64,000 nt of DNA from Trachythela sp. YZ-2020 (GCA_016169945.1 JADLSH010000082.1:1240001-1304000); one strand, 5' to 3'. Numbered from the stretch's first letter, positions 1 through 11,413 are shown. Translations and numbers: made by a program. Notes: generated by a model from the sequence alone, not told the origin.

Positions 1-258
1 TGTTTCTTCAAAATTCAAATTTAAACTTGCTAAACTACCTTTAGGTTTAATCGATATTATAATAAACTCACAGAGTGACATACGCTTTTGCAAATCCACA
101 AACTAAAATATGGAAAATAGACACTTACCCGTTTAAAACACTTCAAAAGTGTCCTTTTTTCAGCCATTCGACTCCTTCTCGTTTATCTTGTTTTAAAGAC
201 TCTGATTATCGGTATGTTTTTCCAATAGCCCGAGTATTAAAAATAATTTTTGATGAAT

Positions 259-478
259 AACAAAATCTTTATCCGTAAATCTTTTAAAACTGTTTATCCG
301 TATGTTTCTCTCGACCTGAATTCGCGCATGCGTATAACGTAGAAAACCCTGAACCGTCCATGACATCGCGGGGGACGACTTTGGATTCCACAGTGTTTTC
401 ACATACCCGGGTGTAAATATCCGAGCGGAATTAGTACCCTCGCACGGCGCTTCGCGCCGGCTCGGGGATAATAACAAA
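259..478 (+). repeat. Dispersed repeat, copy 1 of 2 in window
   Basis: This stretch aligns by eye with 20998-21206. Both begin near 'caaaatcttta', share a GTCCATGAC block, a GACGACTTTG block, a region reading 'gtaccctcgcac' and a palindromic GGCTTCGCGCC-type core near the 3' end. Neither copy codes for anything recognisable. The family is unknown; a SINE or short non-autonomous element would fit. The two copies are clearly diverged. Confidence 0.6.
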
Positions 479-550
479 CTAATTCCAGTGATCAATATTG
501 AAGGTAGTTTTTGATATTTGGGGGCATAGTTTAATTTCGACATGTCTGAT

Positions 551-982
551 CATAGGCGTACGGCACGTGTGGGCAGGGGGGGCACCTGCCCCCCCAAAAA
601 TTTGTAGATTGAAGTAATTCGGGCAAATGGTTAACGAATATTCGGGCAAAATAGATTTATTTAGTATGTATTTAAACCAAAAAACAGATCGTTTGCGTGT
701 TGTTGAAAAATTGTGTGATTTTTAACATAAAAATCCGAGTTTTGGACCTAAAAAGAAATTATAATGGTAAGAGTTTCTGGGAAATTTTTTTTTAACCTCA
801 GCCCCCCCCCCCCCCCCCAGTCGACACAAAAAATAGATACTTTATGTGTTAAATACAAATAAAATTGTTTATTATTGTTATGAAGATGTTGTTATCGAAA
901 TTCGGGCAATTGGACAAAGTTATATCAATTCGGGCAAAATTTTGGCTGCCCCCCCAAAGAAAGTTGCGCCCATACGCCTATG
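551..982. mobile_element. hAT-type MITE with CATAGGCGTA ends
   Basis: The ends are inverted: CATAGGCGTACGG at the left and the complement of CATAGGCGTATGG at the right. The 8 bp TGTCTGAT occurs immediately outside both ends (543-550 and 983-990), an exact 8 bp target-site duplication as made by hAT transposases. The interior is non-coding and holds a run of about 18 C near 802-819, G/C runs beside both ends, and several copies of 'attcgggcaa'. A second member with its own 8 bp duplication is at 31009-31306. It is non-autonomous; no transposase lies inside. Confidence 0.85.
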
Positions 983-1139
983 TGTCTGATAAACAACATA
1001 AGTCTGGACTAACCTCTCTCGTCGACGAACTAATGACTGTCTAAAATACTCCTTTACAGTCGATATGTTTTATCTAAATTCTCCTGGTATTTACTGTTAC
1101 TAGTCTGTCGAAAACTTGGGTAACGCAAAATATTGATTC

Positions 1140-2011
1140 TAAGGTGAACAACTACCTATATCTGGAACACTTAGCACTGTATTTCTAACCCGAAACAAAT
1201 TTGGCCTCAATATTTGTGCTCCATCTATCAAATTCATCCAACGTCAGACTGTTCTCCGTAAAGCTCTTAAAACATCTCCAAACCAAGATCTCAATGAACT
1301 CTGGAAGTCAAGTAGCACCAACAAAAATATTCAGTACGATGTCTATAACTCCACCAAACAAGTTCCTAGGGACTTTCGCTCTAGACAAAGGATAAACTTC
1401 ACAATCGTTTAACCTGTCAAGGCTCGTTCTTTATTCAAAGTTCTCATTTCCCCAACTTAACAAAATATGGTGTTCATCCCAATCAAATCAGCCTATATTT
1501 AATTTTACCGTACGATCAATTAATAACTCTCCTCCAATGCGGCAAAACACTGCAAGATGGGGAATATTACAAACGTCAGACTGTTCCCATTGCCTAGCCC
1601 CTGAAACACTTGTACACGTGGTAGGGGTTTGCCAGTCGTCACGTGCATGGAGGCATGACTCAATTTTAAACTTCCTTGCGACGAATCTACAGACCGTCAG
1701 CAGCTCATGTCTTTATGTGGATCTTCCAGGTTACAAAACCCATCCATCATCACCGGTGACACCTACCGTCCAGATTTGCTTCTATCAACTTCAAGTGGAT
1801 GTCTCTATATTGTTGAACTAACTGTTGGTTTCGAACCAAATCTCTAAGATAAGGTTAAACGCAAAAAAATGTTAACATTTAGAATTAATTAAGAATCAAC
1901 GTAAACATTTTAATTCTGTTAAAAGCCGGTTGTAAATTACTTTTTTTCAGTGAGATTTACAATTGTATATATAATCTAAAAAAATCATTAATAAAGTTTC
2001 CATTATTATTA
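1140..2011 (+). mobile_element. Decayed 3' end of an R2-like (restriction-like endonuclease) LINE
   Basis: Broken frames at 1201-1395 and 1537-1870 resemble the C-terminal region of non-LTR elements whose endonuclease is restriction-enzyme-like. A CCHC pattern (Cys-x2-Cys, His, Cys) lies at about 1576-1632, followed by RHDSILNF. In the next frame a PD...ELTV signature is seen (RPDLLLS then YIVELTV, about 1765-1825), the catalytic layout of the PD-(D/E)xK nuclease. A frameshift near 1740 and stops elsewhere kill the reading frame. The 3' end runs to an AATAAAG-rich tail near 1990-2011. The reverse transcriptase is missing; assignment to R2, NeSL or a relative cannot be settled by eye. Confidence 0.7.
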
Positions 2012-2039
2012 TCTTAGTAAACAATTTAACTTTGATATT

Positions 2040-2940
2040 AACAAATTAAGACCGAGCTACATGGTGAAGTTGACGAGTATCTCCAGAAAATAAATATTTT
2101 CCCTATGAATCCGGTCTTGAAAATCTGGATTATTCAGAGTTACGTTTACCCAAAGCTTCGCTGGCGATTTTCCATTGACCAATTTTCAGCGACCTGGATA
2201 AAGCAAAACATCGAAACTGCTAGCTTTTTCAAAGTATATCCGAAAATGCCTCCAAGTGGAAATATTACTAATTTAAATTTGCCTAAATATAAATCGTATA
2301 TTAGCATCGAAATCTGTTCTGCTTCGGACATAATATATTAACAATGTCAGTTTTCGGTAAGGCGTATTTTGAAAATGTCTAAGAATAGCGATATTCAACA
2401 TTTATACGCTGTAACTTCTCCTGAAATATTATCTCGGATGAAATAATTGAGAAAGTGTCATTAGAAGGTGTAAATACTTATGAACTGAAGACAAAAACAA
2501 ATAAGTTGTTAAATGAACAGAATGTTGAGGACACTTGGCAAAATATATTATGCTCAAGGGCAAAGTACTTTAATCAATTGCCTAATGGAAGAGTACCATC
2601 AGAAAGTATTGTACTTCTGGCAGGAAATGGTCAGCAGATTACCTCAAAATATTACTTGTTTCTCAAGGGCGGATCTGGTGTTTGACCTGGCCAACAATTC
2701 AAACTTGAAACGGTGTAATATTCGGAAGTTTTCAAGTCGTGATCTTTGAACCATCTTTCAAAGCTTCATGTATTTTCGTATTGTCTTGTCGCCTTACAAC
2801 AACATCGGTATTCATGGAGACGTGATTATACATTGAGCACCATACTTCACCACCTAACGAGGTTTTGGAGGCACACATGTTTGTCAGCTTTTGCTGTTAA
2901 GTGTCAGCCTCCTTAAATAAAGTTTCTAATCTAATCTAAG
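2040..2940 (+). mobile_element. Second decayed LINE C-terminal fragment with polyadenylation-like tail
   Basis: The frame at 2105-2341 carries the pattern VYPKLRWRFSIDQFSATWIKQ, typical of the region after the reverse transcriptase palm in the same kind of RLE LINE. Frames at 2455-2749 continue it with W..M...LP.NI..FSR..LVF.L..NSNLKR, the segment that precedes the zinc finger in these proteins. Stops and frameshifts occur throughout. The copy ends at an AATAAAG motif followed by a short 'tctaatctaatct' repeat at 2917-2938, which looks like the element's 3' tail. It is a separate insertion from the 1140-2011 fragment because each has its own tail. Confidence 0.6.
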
Positions 2941-3857
2941 AGTGATGCTGGAAAATCTAGAGATTTTTCCCGATAGTCCTGATTTAGGGTTTGAAGGCTT
3001 TAAGGCCTGATATTGTTGCAATTCGTTTGACAACCCATCGGTAATAACTGGACATGAGGACCGTCCCGATAGGCTAGTTTTAAATAATACCAAAGACAAA
3101 ATTTTTAGAGATTTTAGAGAAGGACATGGAATTAGAAATCACAAAAGAACTACGTGATAAAGAAAGTAATCAGCTGCTGCATAAGGACAACTTATCACCT
3201 ATTTTGTATGAGGGAGAAGTAGTGAAGCTGATTCGGCGCGAAGGAAGTTTTACTTATATAAGCTTGAAGTATTTTTGTCCAGTATGGCGTTCAATAAAAT
3301 ATATATAAAAAACAAATGACAATGCTTCGAATATAGACTATAGAACTGATTATTATTTCCAGACATTACAGGCACAGTCCTGTATTCAAAGTAATATACA
3401 GTGGTAAACAGATCAGACTATAATTAAACTAGTAATTTCTAATAGAAAGATAATTGCTGCGAGGGGTCAGATCAGTCCTGATTAAATTTAAAACCCTTGA
3501 AATATTACCAGTAGATATTTGTAGATTACATAAGATCTTTATTTATTATTAACTACCAAACCCTATTATTAAGAACCAAACCCAACAGAATTATTAACTA
3601 CGAAACCGAACTATTCACCACCAAACACAACTATTTAATGGACAGTTTGTTGACCTGATAAATTGTTCGTGAACGTTTAGAAACAGATACCTTTGTAATA
3701 ACATAAATTAAACCAACCATATTTGTTTATTTGATGTATTGTAATATATCTATTATTGTTCATTGTTGAACAGTAAGTACTTTGAACTGAACAGTATCAT
3801 AGGCAATAGTTAACTGTTTGCCACCTTTATGGCTTTATCGTTAGGTGCTAAAGTTTA
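2941..3857. other. No recognisable gene; AT-rich unique-looking DNA
   Basis: A 60-codon frame at 3126-3308 (+) has no family signature that I recognise. Around 3540-3640 a loose repeat of 'ctaccaaacc'-like units about 25-30 bp apart is present. Nothing else is supported. Confidence 0.4.
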
Positions 3858-4252
3858 TTTAGTATAAACTTACTAGTAGTCTATTACAAATTCAACGTTG
3901 TGATTGGCTGAGCTACTAATGGTCTATTGGTGATAGACCACTAGTAGGAAAATTCAAAATGGCGGAAAATTCGCGTTTTGCCGAAGTGTTTAATGATGTT
4001 TTTGGACGACTTTTTGGACTATTTCGTACCAGAAAAAAAAACCAGAAAGGCAACAAAATATGCAATGGCAATTTTTAAGGGTAAGAAAATAGATAAAACA
4101 ACATACACTCAATGAAATTTTAAAATTAAAGTTGAATTTTAACACAATTTAAGGCGAACAAAAACTGACCTATTTGCTTCCTTAATACGATATAAATTTC
4201 AGATTGGTTTGCAAACCAGCAAGACGTGTAAATTAATGTTATAGTTTATACT
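3858..4252 (+). mobile_element. Remnant DNA element with recombinase-like N-terminal exon
   Basis: Short inverted ends (AGTATAAACT near 3861 and its complement near 4243) enclose a start codon in a good context at about 3958. The frame opens MAENSRFAEV, and after a one-base slip near 3993 continues with VPEK, TRKATKYAMAIFKG and an immediate GTAAG donor-like site at about 4080. From family knowledge this resembles the N-terminus of cnidarian tyrosine-recombinase/KIAA1958-like proteins, where RF.EV is followed by a Lys/Thr-rich helix. The rest of the protein is absent. A small hairpin (CTACTAATGGTCTAT and its near complement) lies at 3911-3946. Confidence 0.45.
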
Positions 4253-4260
4253 AAAACAAT

Positions 4261-4352
4261 TAGACAACTCGGCCTCATTGTCTATGAGCGAATAGTCAAC
4301 TCGGCTTCGCCTCGTTGACTATTCGCTCATAGACAATTCGGCCTCGTTGTCT
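4261..4352. repeat. Hairpin repeat with GCTTCGCC loop
   Basis: TTGTCTATGAGCGAATAGTC is followed, across a short loop containing GGCTTCGCCTC, by its exact complement. Flanking 'gacaactcggcctc' and 'cggcctcgttgtc' extend the symmetry. It is non-coding. Similar loops containing GAAGCGAAGCC or GCGCAGCCGAG occur near 30640 and 30950, suggesting a dispersed foldback family. Confidence 0.75.
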
Positions 4353-4357
4353 AATGC

Positions 4358-5305
4358 ATGAGTCAATTCCAACTGCGATCATCCCCCCCCCGGGCGAACC
4401 CCCGGGATTTGACCAGAGTTTAATTCCGCACAGGCGGGAATTTGACGCGAAACCGTTCCCACCCCGTCGGGCATTTGACTCGTTTCCCGGTTGTGCGAAA
4501 TTGGTCAGTGGTCGCGCTTAGAACTTCATAATTGACTAATTTTATTGGCTTGAGAAGTTTTCACGTGGAAATTTATTGCGTAAAGTCCTGCCTTAAAAAT
4601 GCTTTTGTATAAAGTTTGGAACCGCACAAGGGATGTTTATAGAACAGCTGTAATATGCGTACATAACTTAGCCATTAATTATGGTGTCAGCAGTTGTTGC
4701 TTGAAATCAAGAACGGTAGTCAATCTAATTTCACGTTTGTGATGTCAAACAAGAACAGCTGTCACCATCTATAACGACTCAATTTACTTCTGGGTTGGTG
4801 TCTGTGAATCAAAACCGTCGCTTGCTTAAGCTCTCTATTAAAAAGATCAGAACCCTAACATAACATAACATAACACAATTTTATTTATACAGGGTGACCC
4901 CTTCAGTGAAAACACTGTTATCAACGGGGGCCCTGCATGAGTTGCAGCTTGAAAAGTGTGGACAAGCAAGTATAGTAGTATACATGCATGTATATGAACA
5001 AAATGTTTGGTTTGTTTTGTTGGAGAACTTTATGTTCTAGTTGTTAAAAATGGTAAAAGTAATACACTATTTCATTCAAACAAAATACATTTAAAGTCCT
5101 GGTCCTCTTCACATACACATTAAGAATTTATATATGGGAATCTTACGAGGCAGATGGGTATTTGACTATGTTTTTTTACCCGCACCGTGGGGAATTTGAC
5201 GATGGTTTTCACCCACACGGTGGGGAATTTGACCATTTTTTTTTCGAAAAGTCAAATTCCCGGGGGTTCGCCCGGGGGGGATGATCGCAGTTGGAATTGA
5301 CTCAT
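4358..5305. mobile_element. DNA transposon relic with ~50 bp terminal inverted repeats
   Basis: The left end ATGAGTCAATTCCAACTGCG and the following C-rich block (CCCCGGGCGAACCCCCGGG) reappear as reverse complement at 5251-5305. No transposase frame is present. Near the right end 'ggggaatttgac' units recur at about 5197 and 5222, likely subterminal repeats. No clear target duplication was found, so the superfamily is undetermined. The interior contains an unrelated minus-strand LINE tail (4856-4990). Confidence 0.75.
4856..4990 (-). mobile_element. LINE 3' tail, minus strand, nested in the TIR element
   Basis: Read on the minus strand the segment ends in 'tgtataaataaaattg' followed by (TGTTA)n, a short repetitive tail typical of 5'-truncated non-LTR insertions. 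No coding sequence remains. Confidence 0.5.
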
Positions 5306-5889
5306 ACATAATTGTTAAATAGCCACATGGCTATAAAACTTTGCAGGTTCATATCTTCGGTTCAGTGCATGCTATGTAGATGACAATACCACCGTTCGAT
5401 TCAGCGTTTTACGATCTCTTTAGCCAAGTAAATTGTGTTTGTTTACAACGCTATGCGGCCGCTTTATCCCCATTCAAACACCTCTGAACTTTGTATTGTT
5501 TACAAATTAACAATAATACAAACTAATTAAATATTCATTTCGCTTTCCTACCTTTGGTTTACACACTACATACTCGTAAATACCACCATTCGACGGGGAT
5601 TTCCAATCCCTTTAGTTTGATACCATTTTTATAATCATAGGACATAATCTAGCCATTTTACGGCAATATATTGTGTATTTGTTGCGACTTGAAAAGGACG
5701 TGCGAACATTGCGAACACGTGCTGGTTAAAAAAACTCTGAAAATCACTGTCGCTGTCCAATACATCGCAGGCTCAGAGGATCATCTCGAATGAAAAATAC
5801 CAAATCGACTATATCCACGATTAGTAAGCTGCTCGCTTCGCTCGCAGCAATAAATTTCAACTTTAAACGTACAGTGGAAAATGATAATA
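5306..5889. other. No recognisable gene
   Basis: AT-rich sequence with no frame or repeat that I can name, apart from a small GCTCGCTTCGCTCGC palindromic core near 5830 resembling the foldback loops elsewhere in the window. Confidence 0.4.
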
Positions 5890-7125
5890 ATTTGAAATCA
5901 GTAGAGAAGGGTTAGTTTGCTGTCCTGTAACTTCTTGTGAGCACACGGGATTTTCCAGTCGAAGAGGGTGCAGAAAACATGTCAGTATCAAACACCCTTG
6001 GTTCAAGTACTTTGATGAAAAACCAACAACCGCTACCGGCTTACAAGCAGGCGAGGATAGATAATCAGAGAAGAAAACCAAGCATACAATTCCTTGTTGT
6101 TCGACTGAGAATGAATTCTCTCGGTCTTTTTTACTCTGGCTGCAAAGTACAGCTGGGGGTGGGAAAGCTCAAAAACAAGCTGAAGTGTCCGTGACACAAG
6201 CTCTTAAGTTCATAAAATTTTGTTGTTTACAAACAAATGAAGACGAATCAAGCGCGCTTTTAATTGTCAATATAATCGACTATTTTCTCGGCTCTTCTAA
6301 ACTATTATTAACGATCTTCGGTCTACATGGAAAATGGGTCAATCTGGACAGTTGGCATACGTTGCAAGTATTTCAGAACTATTAGATTTTCGCAAATTCA
6401 ACTCTCCGCCAGGATCAGTTTTGCAAAAATTTTCTGTCACAGAAGTTTATATAAGACGTGCAAGGAAATGCTTAGCGAAGGAAATGCGTGCTCATTGGAC
6501 CACCGAGACTCTGGAATCTAGGAGGAGCTGGGCAATCGTGGACACAAGGTCATACATTTCAGTGTGGGAATTGTGAATGATTACATCAAGGTTGTCAGAC
6601 CGCTGCTAGAACCAAGATGCCACTACCTGCATGCTTGTTAATCGTAATGGTTTGCATTTCCAAAAACGTACTGAGCTCTTAAGCATCCTAGTATTTCAAG
6701 CGATTTCAAATACGTTCACCCAATCAGATATCGACAAATTGTCGAAACTGAAAGTGCTATGGCTGTGAATATAGAAGAACAAAAGATGGTGTCCGAAGAC
6801 CAGAAACATTGTTCAAATGTAGCAAAGGTACATTATCAGAAACTTCGTGCACGTGACGTTGCGTTAAAAGGACGGATAATTGCATAGAACAATTAAAGGA
6901 ACCCATCTCGCTTGTAGAAGATAATCAAAGCGACCTTGTCGATGAAGGTGCATGTGAAGCAACCATTTCTATGCCCGCAGATAGGTGCACGAAAGCAAGG
7001 AAGCAACGTTTACGATTTACAAAAGAAGAACACGAATTTATCAAGCAAGGTCTGGAGAAGTTTGGACCGCGGTGGTCTTGTATCTTAACTAAATATTCTT
7101 CTAAGTCTGTTGAATTGAATATAAA
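5890..7125 (+). pseudogene. Broken tyrosine-recombinase-like gene with C-terminal Myb/SANT domain
   Basis: Several short + frames read consecutively. Frame pieces at 6572-6900 contain a His-x-x-Arg box (HPIRYRQIVETESA, about 6718-6760) and, about 25 residues on, KHCSNVAKVHYQK, which matches the H-S-S...Y block of tyrosine recombinases in which the Tyr is the DNA nucleophile. The last piece (about 6900-7130) ends with RFTKEEHEFIKQGLEKFG and W, a Myb/SANT helix-turn-helix pattern. The frame changes at about 6632 and 6880 and stops between, so it is not expressible as one protein. Frames upstream (5937-6194, 6334-6576) are probably its N-terminal part but show nothing I recognise. Recombinase identity is inferred from the two boxes; the first catalytic Arg was not found. 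Confidence 0.55.
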
Positions 7126-7178
7126 TCTCGCATGAGATAAATAGATTCAGATTTCAGTTTACAAATATTACATCATGT

Positions 7179-7490
7179 AAATTATACCATTAAACTTATT
7201 TGTAGGCAAAACAACTGGCTACCTGGCTACTAATAGAAATCCCTATTAAAATACCTGTTACGACCTGGCCACTAAAGATGGTAGCCAGGGGGTAGCCAGG
7301 TGGTTTAAAATGACGTAATTTCATGCAAATTATACCGTCAAACTTATCTGTATGTAAAAACAACTGGCTAACGGGCTACAAATAGAAATCCCTACTAAAA
7401 TACCTGGCCACCACATGGCTACTAATGATGGTAGCCAGGTGTTATAAAATGACGTAATCCTATGCAAATTAGACCCGTAAACCTATTTAG
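7179..7490. repeat. Tandem repeat, ~140-148 bp unit, about 2.2 copies
   Basis: Units begin at about 7179, 7327 and 7466 with 'aaattataccrttaaacttat', then 'acaactggctac', 'aatagaaatccct', 'ggtagccagg' and 'aaaatgacgtaat'. The third unit is only begun. GGTAGCCAGG and its complement CTGGCTACC recur inside each unit, giving internal dyad symmetry. No coding function is seen. Confidence 0.8.
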
Positions 7491-10423
7491 TTGCTGGGGA
7501 GCAACTATAGGATTCGGCAGAGATTTTTTTTCCGTCCGAGGCAAGATTTGTCACTGCCCGAATTTACCGAGGGTGTCAGTGTTTTCCACTTTTCCCTCGC
7601 GAAATTTGTTTCCGAAGTTTGACATGCATGATGCAATTTCGAACCTAGATTTCGAATGATGGCGAAGATTTCGGCATGGGATTAACTGTATTTTTAATAC
7701 ATTGTCGTTTTTCGTGCTGCAATAATATAATATTCTTTATCCACGAATTATTAACTGCTCGGACGTTTAATAAGAAAAAGCGTTCGAGTTCGAGCAACAT
7801 CAAACGATGATTAACGATCCGACATTATACTCTGAATCCAAAATGTGGGAGTACTCAGATAAACATTTGTCTTTTATCATATTCACAGGTTACATTAAAT
7901 TTGTTTATGTTTGTGGAGTAAGACAGAATTTAATGATTGAGCAAATCCAAGCTCTGCCTCGGAACAATATATATTTATCGATTTCTCTCGAGACTGAAAA
8001 TTCAGGAATTATAGTATAAAGCGTTAAACGGTGACAGTCGATATTTTTATACTCTTCTTTAATCATAAGTTTGATCAGACAAAAAAGTGTGGCCTCTGCC
8101 CCGCATTGAACACATCCCACGGCCTAGCTACAGGGACAGGGGTGCCAGACATTTTTCAACCGGAGTATTTGAAATTTGAAATGAGTCCAGTAGCTGCCAT
8201 TGCTCATCATTAATTTGTCTATGGCATGGTCTCATCACTAATCAGATATATCATTTGCAAAGGTTCGAGATTTGTTATTTAATATTTTATCATATTATGG
8301 ATTTTCAGTTTTTTAAAGTGTAAATGCTAGCATATTAAATTATTACTCCAGTTACTACGTCCATAATATCGGTTTTTCCCAGGAACGTGTGAGCGCCAGG
8401 TACCTGCAGACCTTAGGGTATGACTCCCTCCCACCCTGATGGACTGGTCTCAGCCATGGTACTATAAGACACAGGAGCCGTTCATCAGACATCTTTCGGG
8501 CTTTTGTGGGATAGCATATTTTTTCCGAATCGCCTGCGGTAACTAATATTGTGCACATTGTAGTACTAAATTTAATCTAATACTAAATGTTTAAAGAACA
8601 AAATTTGCCGAAGATAAAAAATACAAAATTATTTGTATGAATAACTATAACAAAGTATAACATTGTCGTGTTCATACTGCATGTTGAAACTTGTCAAGAA
8701 GCCTCCTTTGGCGGCACTGCCTATTGCTGGGCGCTGCCGCCTGGCGCCGCCCACTGTGGGCAGAACTCCGAATTTATATCCTATATGTCTAATATGCTAA
8801 TGAGTACAAGCTAAATATCTATTTACATGAAAAGAGGTTAAAATGGTGTACTGATATAATAAAACTCAAGGTAGTTATATAGGAAGTATTAAATGCCACG
8901 TGACGTTATTGTCGTCAAACTACTGTGAACTATGAACCAGTCATTGTGAATCACATGTAGCAAGGGAAATGGGAGGGCAAAAATAGATGCCTGATATAAT
9001 CCAGTTATATCTGAGGTTATAACAAATGTGTTGTCCCTCAATATACAGGGGAATCACTGGGGGGAAGCATTTTGCTTTTCTGGTTGTAAAATCGTAGGCA
9101 CAGCTTTGTTACACAGTTAGACAGCTATCATTCAAAGGCTTTGAGAAATTGTGGAGTGTTGTCATCCTTTCTCTCCTCGCACCTGGTACTACTGGCGCAT
9201 AAAGCCAATGGCCATGCTATTGAATGGCAAGCAGTCGCCAAAAATTTTCATTTTGCATTTTTGGGGTACAAGATAAGTCGCCTTGTTCAAATGTATGGAA
9301 GAATTACAGTCTTTGGGAAAAGTGTAGCAGGCAGACTCCTCATTGACCCTCCCCCATGACCTTAATGTGACAGGCAGACCACACCCTAGCCCATTGTCCC
9401 TCCCATGCTGCATTATTGGGGGTATAAAAACATTAAAATTCAAAATTAATACTGTACTTACAGTATTTGCGTTAAACATTGCCACATTCTACATATGCAC
9501 ATCTAGTCTGCGTTTCACGCTGAATAGAAATCGAGGTTATGAGTTTTGAGTCTTTCTTTGAAAGGGTAACCTTAATTGCTTTAGCTTTGTTACTTGTTAA
9601 GGCCGTTTTCCACTCAACATTATCGTAACGTACCATAGCACTTTCCATGGTTTTGAAGTCATTAGTTCTACGCGAGTGCTCATGAAACAAATAAATACGC
9701 TTCGTTATGATACGTTTGAAGTGAAAAACGGACTTAAAACCTTACAAGTGCGTAAATTATTGAATTATTCATCCCTCGTGTTCAAATTTACCCATGTCAC
9801 TATTTAAACCCCCAGCAACTTAACGCTCCGTAGGGCTTCTTATTGTATAATAATTGACAAGCTTGCAAATTTATACATAGCTTATAAAAAATACTTATTT
9901 ATTAACTTTACTTTTTAAAAATCTGTTGTTTGTTAAAAAGTCAAGTTAGTCAAACAGTTTAGGAAAAGGTGTTCTTTTGCTAGTATTTTTGGAATTTTAT
10001 CCCAAAAATTATATATATGGACAAAAAAAACAGGATTTCTATAACTTTTAATCGTTTACTTGAACACACGACACAATTTGACAGAAGAATTCAGCACACA
10101 GTACAGTTATGGTCTCCAAGATTTGATAGTTGTCCAATACAGTACGTTTGAGAACTTAATCGAATTGTTGGTTCTTGTTCATCAATCACTTGTTGCTGTT
10201 CATCATGATCACGTTTGTTCATTATTTCCATGGCTAACAGCATATAGGACAACGATCATCCATAAGTTTGACATGAATATTTCGTCTTACGCGTCTCAAT
10301 GTAGGATATGCTTCCTTACGTCTCTTAACAAAACTATCCACGTGATGTCATGAAAGCACTCTGCTTTCGTGGGTTTTATCGTTTTGGCTCTTTCCCTCCT
10401 TAACATCTGCCGTTTCTCTATCT
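7491..10423. other. No recognisable gene or element
   Basis: Short frames on both strands are present (for example 7807-8019, 8355-8558, 9141-9359, 10060-10353), but none shows a domain motif and each overlaps another on the opposite strand. A GC-rich palindromic patch (GGCGCTGCCGCC, GGCGCCGCCC) lies at 8725-8755. Confidence 0.4.
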
Positions 10424-10741
10424 TTATTTGTCCTGCTTCATTATTCTGCTTTTCTTCTTCTGATGTTTCCGACCTTTCGCTGCGAGGAGAACTGGGATAA
10501 GGTCGAGTGATTGTGCGTCCGATAAACGCCTTGTTAGTATAGCACCGTTAACGATCGATGTTATCCCTTGTATAGTTGCCTTCATATCGCGATTGTGTAA
10601 CAGCTGGTATATCTTCGTTTGGTTGCACGTCTCCGTTTCCCGATATACAATAAAAAAGGCCACAGCTGGATTGACTTGCGGTTGGATTTCGGTTTCGTTT
10701 TCAGCATTGGTCACTTTCGCAATTGCTGTGACTGCAGTCAT
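10424..10741 (-). pseudogene. Unrecognised 105-codon frame ending at the foldback border
   Basis: The frame runs to 10424 on the minus strand and starts with ATG two bases from the left border of the foldback at 10743. It is polar and Lys-rich at the C-terminus (KGRKHQKKKSR) with no recognised domain. Minus-strand frames continue degenerately to about 10060. It could be a fragment of a transposon protein interrupted by the foldback insertion, or chance. I do not recognise it. Confidence 0.25.
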
Positions 10742-10742
10742 G

Positions 10743-11413
10743 GACGGCCGGCCAAAGTTATAAAAGTTAGACTCCGATGGAATTTTTTGTTACAAGTTGC
10801 CAACAGGCATTTTCTTAAAGCTTATGCATTTGCGAACAAGACCATATATGTTGCCACCTCTGATTTTGAATTTACCGCCAAAAATTTGAGGATTTTAGAG
10901 TTTTGCCTATTGAATTACTATAATAGCAAAAAATGCAGAATTTCAAGTTCACTTTTAACAAAAATAAACTATGCCAATAGAACGTCCACCAAAAAGTATA
11001 CATAAGACAATTAAATGGCTAATGCGATTTTTCAAGCCCGTTTTGAGTTAAAGAAGGTTAAAGTTGGCAAATAGTAAATGCATTTTCTGCATTTTTGAGC
11101 GTCAACAACTCAAAATACGGTATGAAAAACGTGCAACTCGCTTAAATGTCTTATATATACTTTTTTTGTGAACTTTCTAATGATATAGTTTATTTTTGTA
11201 AAACGTCAATATGAAATTTTGAATTTTTTGCTGTTATAGTAATTCAATAGGAAAATGTTTTAAATTCTCAAATTTTTGGCTGTAAATTCAAAATCAGAGA
11301 TGGCAACATATATAGTCTTGTTCGTCAATGCCTGAGCTTTAAGAAAATGCTTGTAACAAACAATGCCATCAAACACTTTTTCTGGGCACATTTTTAAGAG
11401 TTGGCCGGCCGTC
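10743..11413. mobile_element. Foldback element, ~670 bp, arms ~290-300 bp
   Basis: The left end GACGGCCGGCCAA is matched by TTGGCCGGCCGTC at the right. Inward the arms continue to pair: 'acaagttgccaacaggcat' pattern, 'gcatttgcgaacaagaccat' against 'tggtcttgttcgtcaatgc', 'atatgttgccatctctgat', and 'gcctattgaattactataat' against 'attatagtaattcaatagg', with substitutions and small indels. The unpaired loop is about 70-100 bp near 11040-11110. No transposase is encoded. The arms are long enough to form a large hairpin as DNA or RNA. No exact target duplication was identified. Confidence 0.85.

Noticed and set aside
193..543. 116-codon minus frame
   Set aside because: It spans the dispersed repeat 259-478 and shows no domain; the second copy of the repeat has no equivalent frame.
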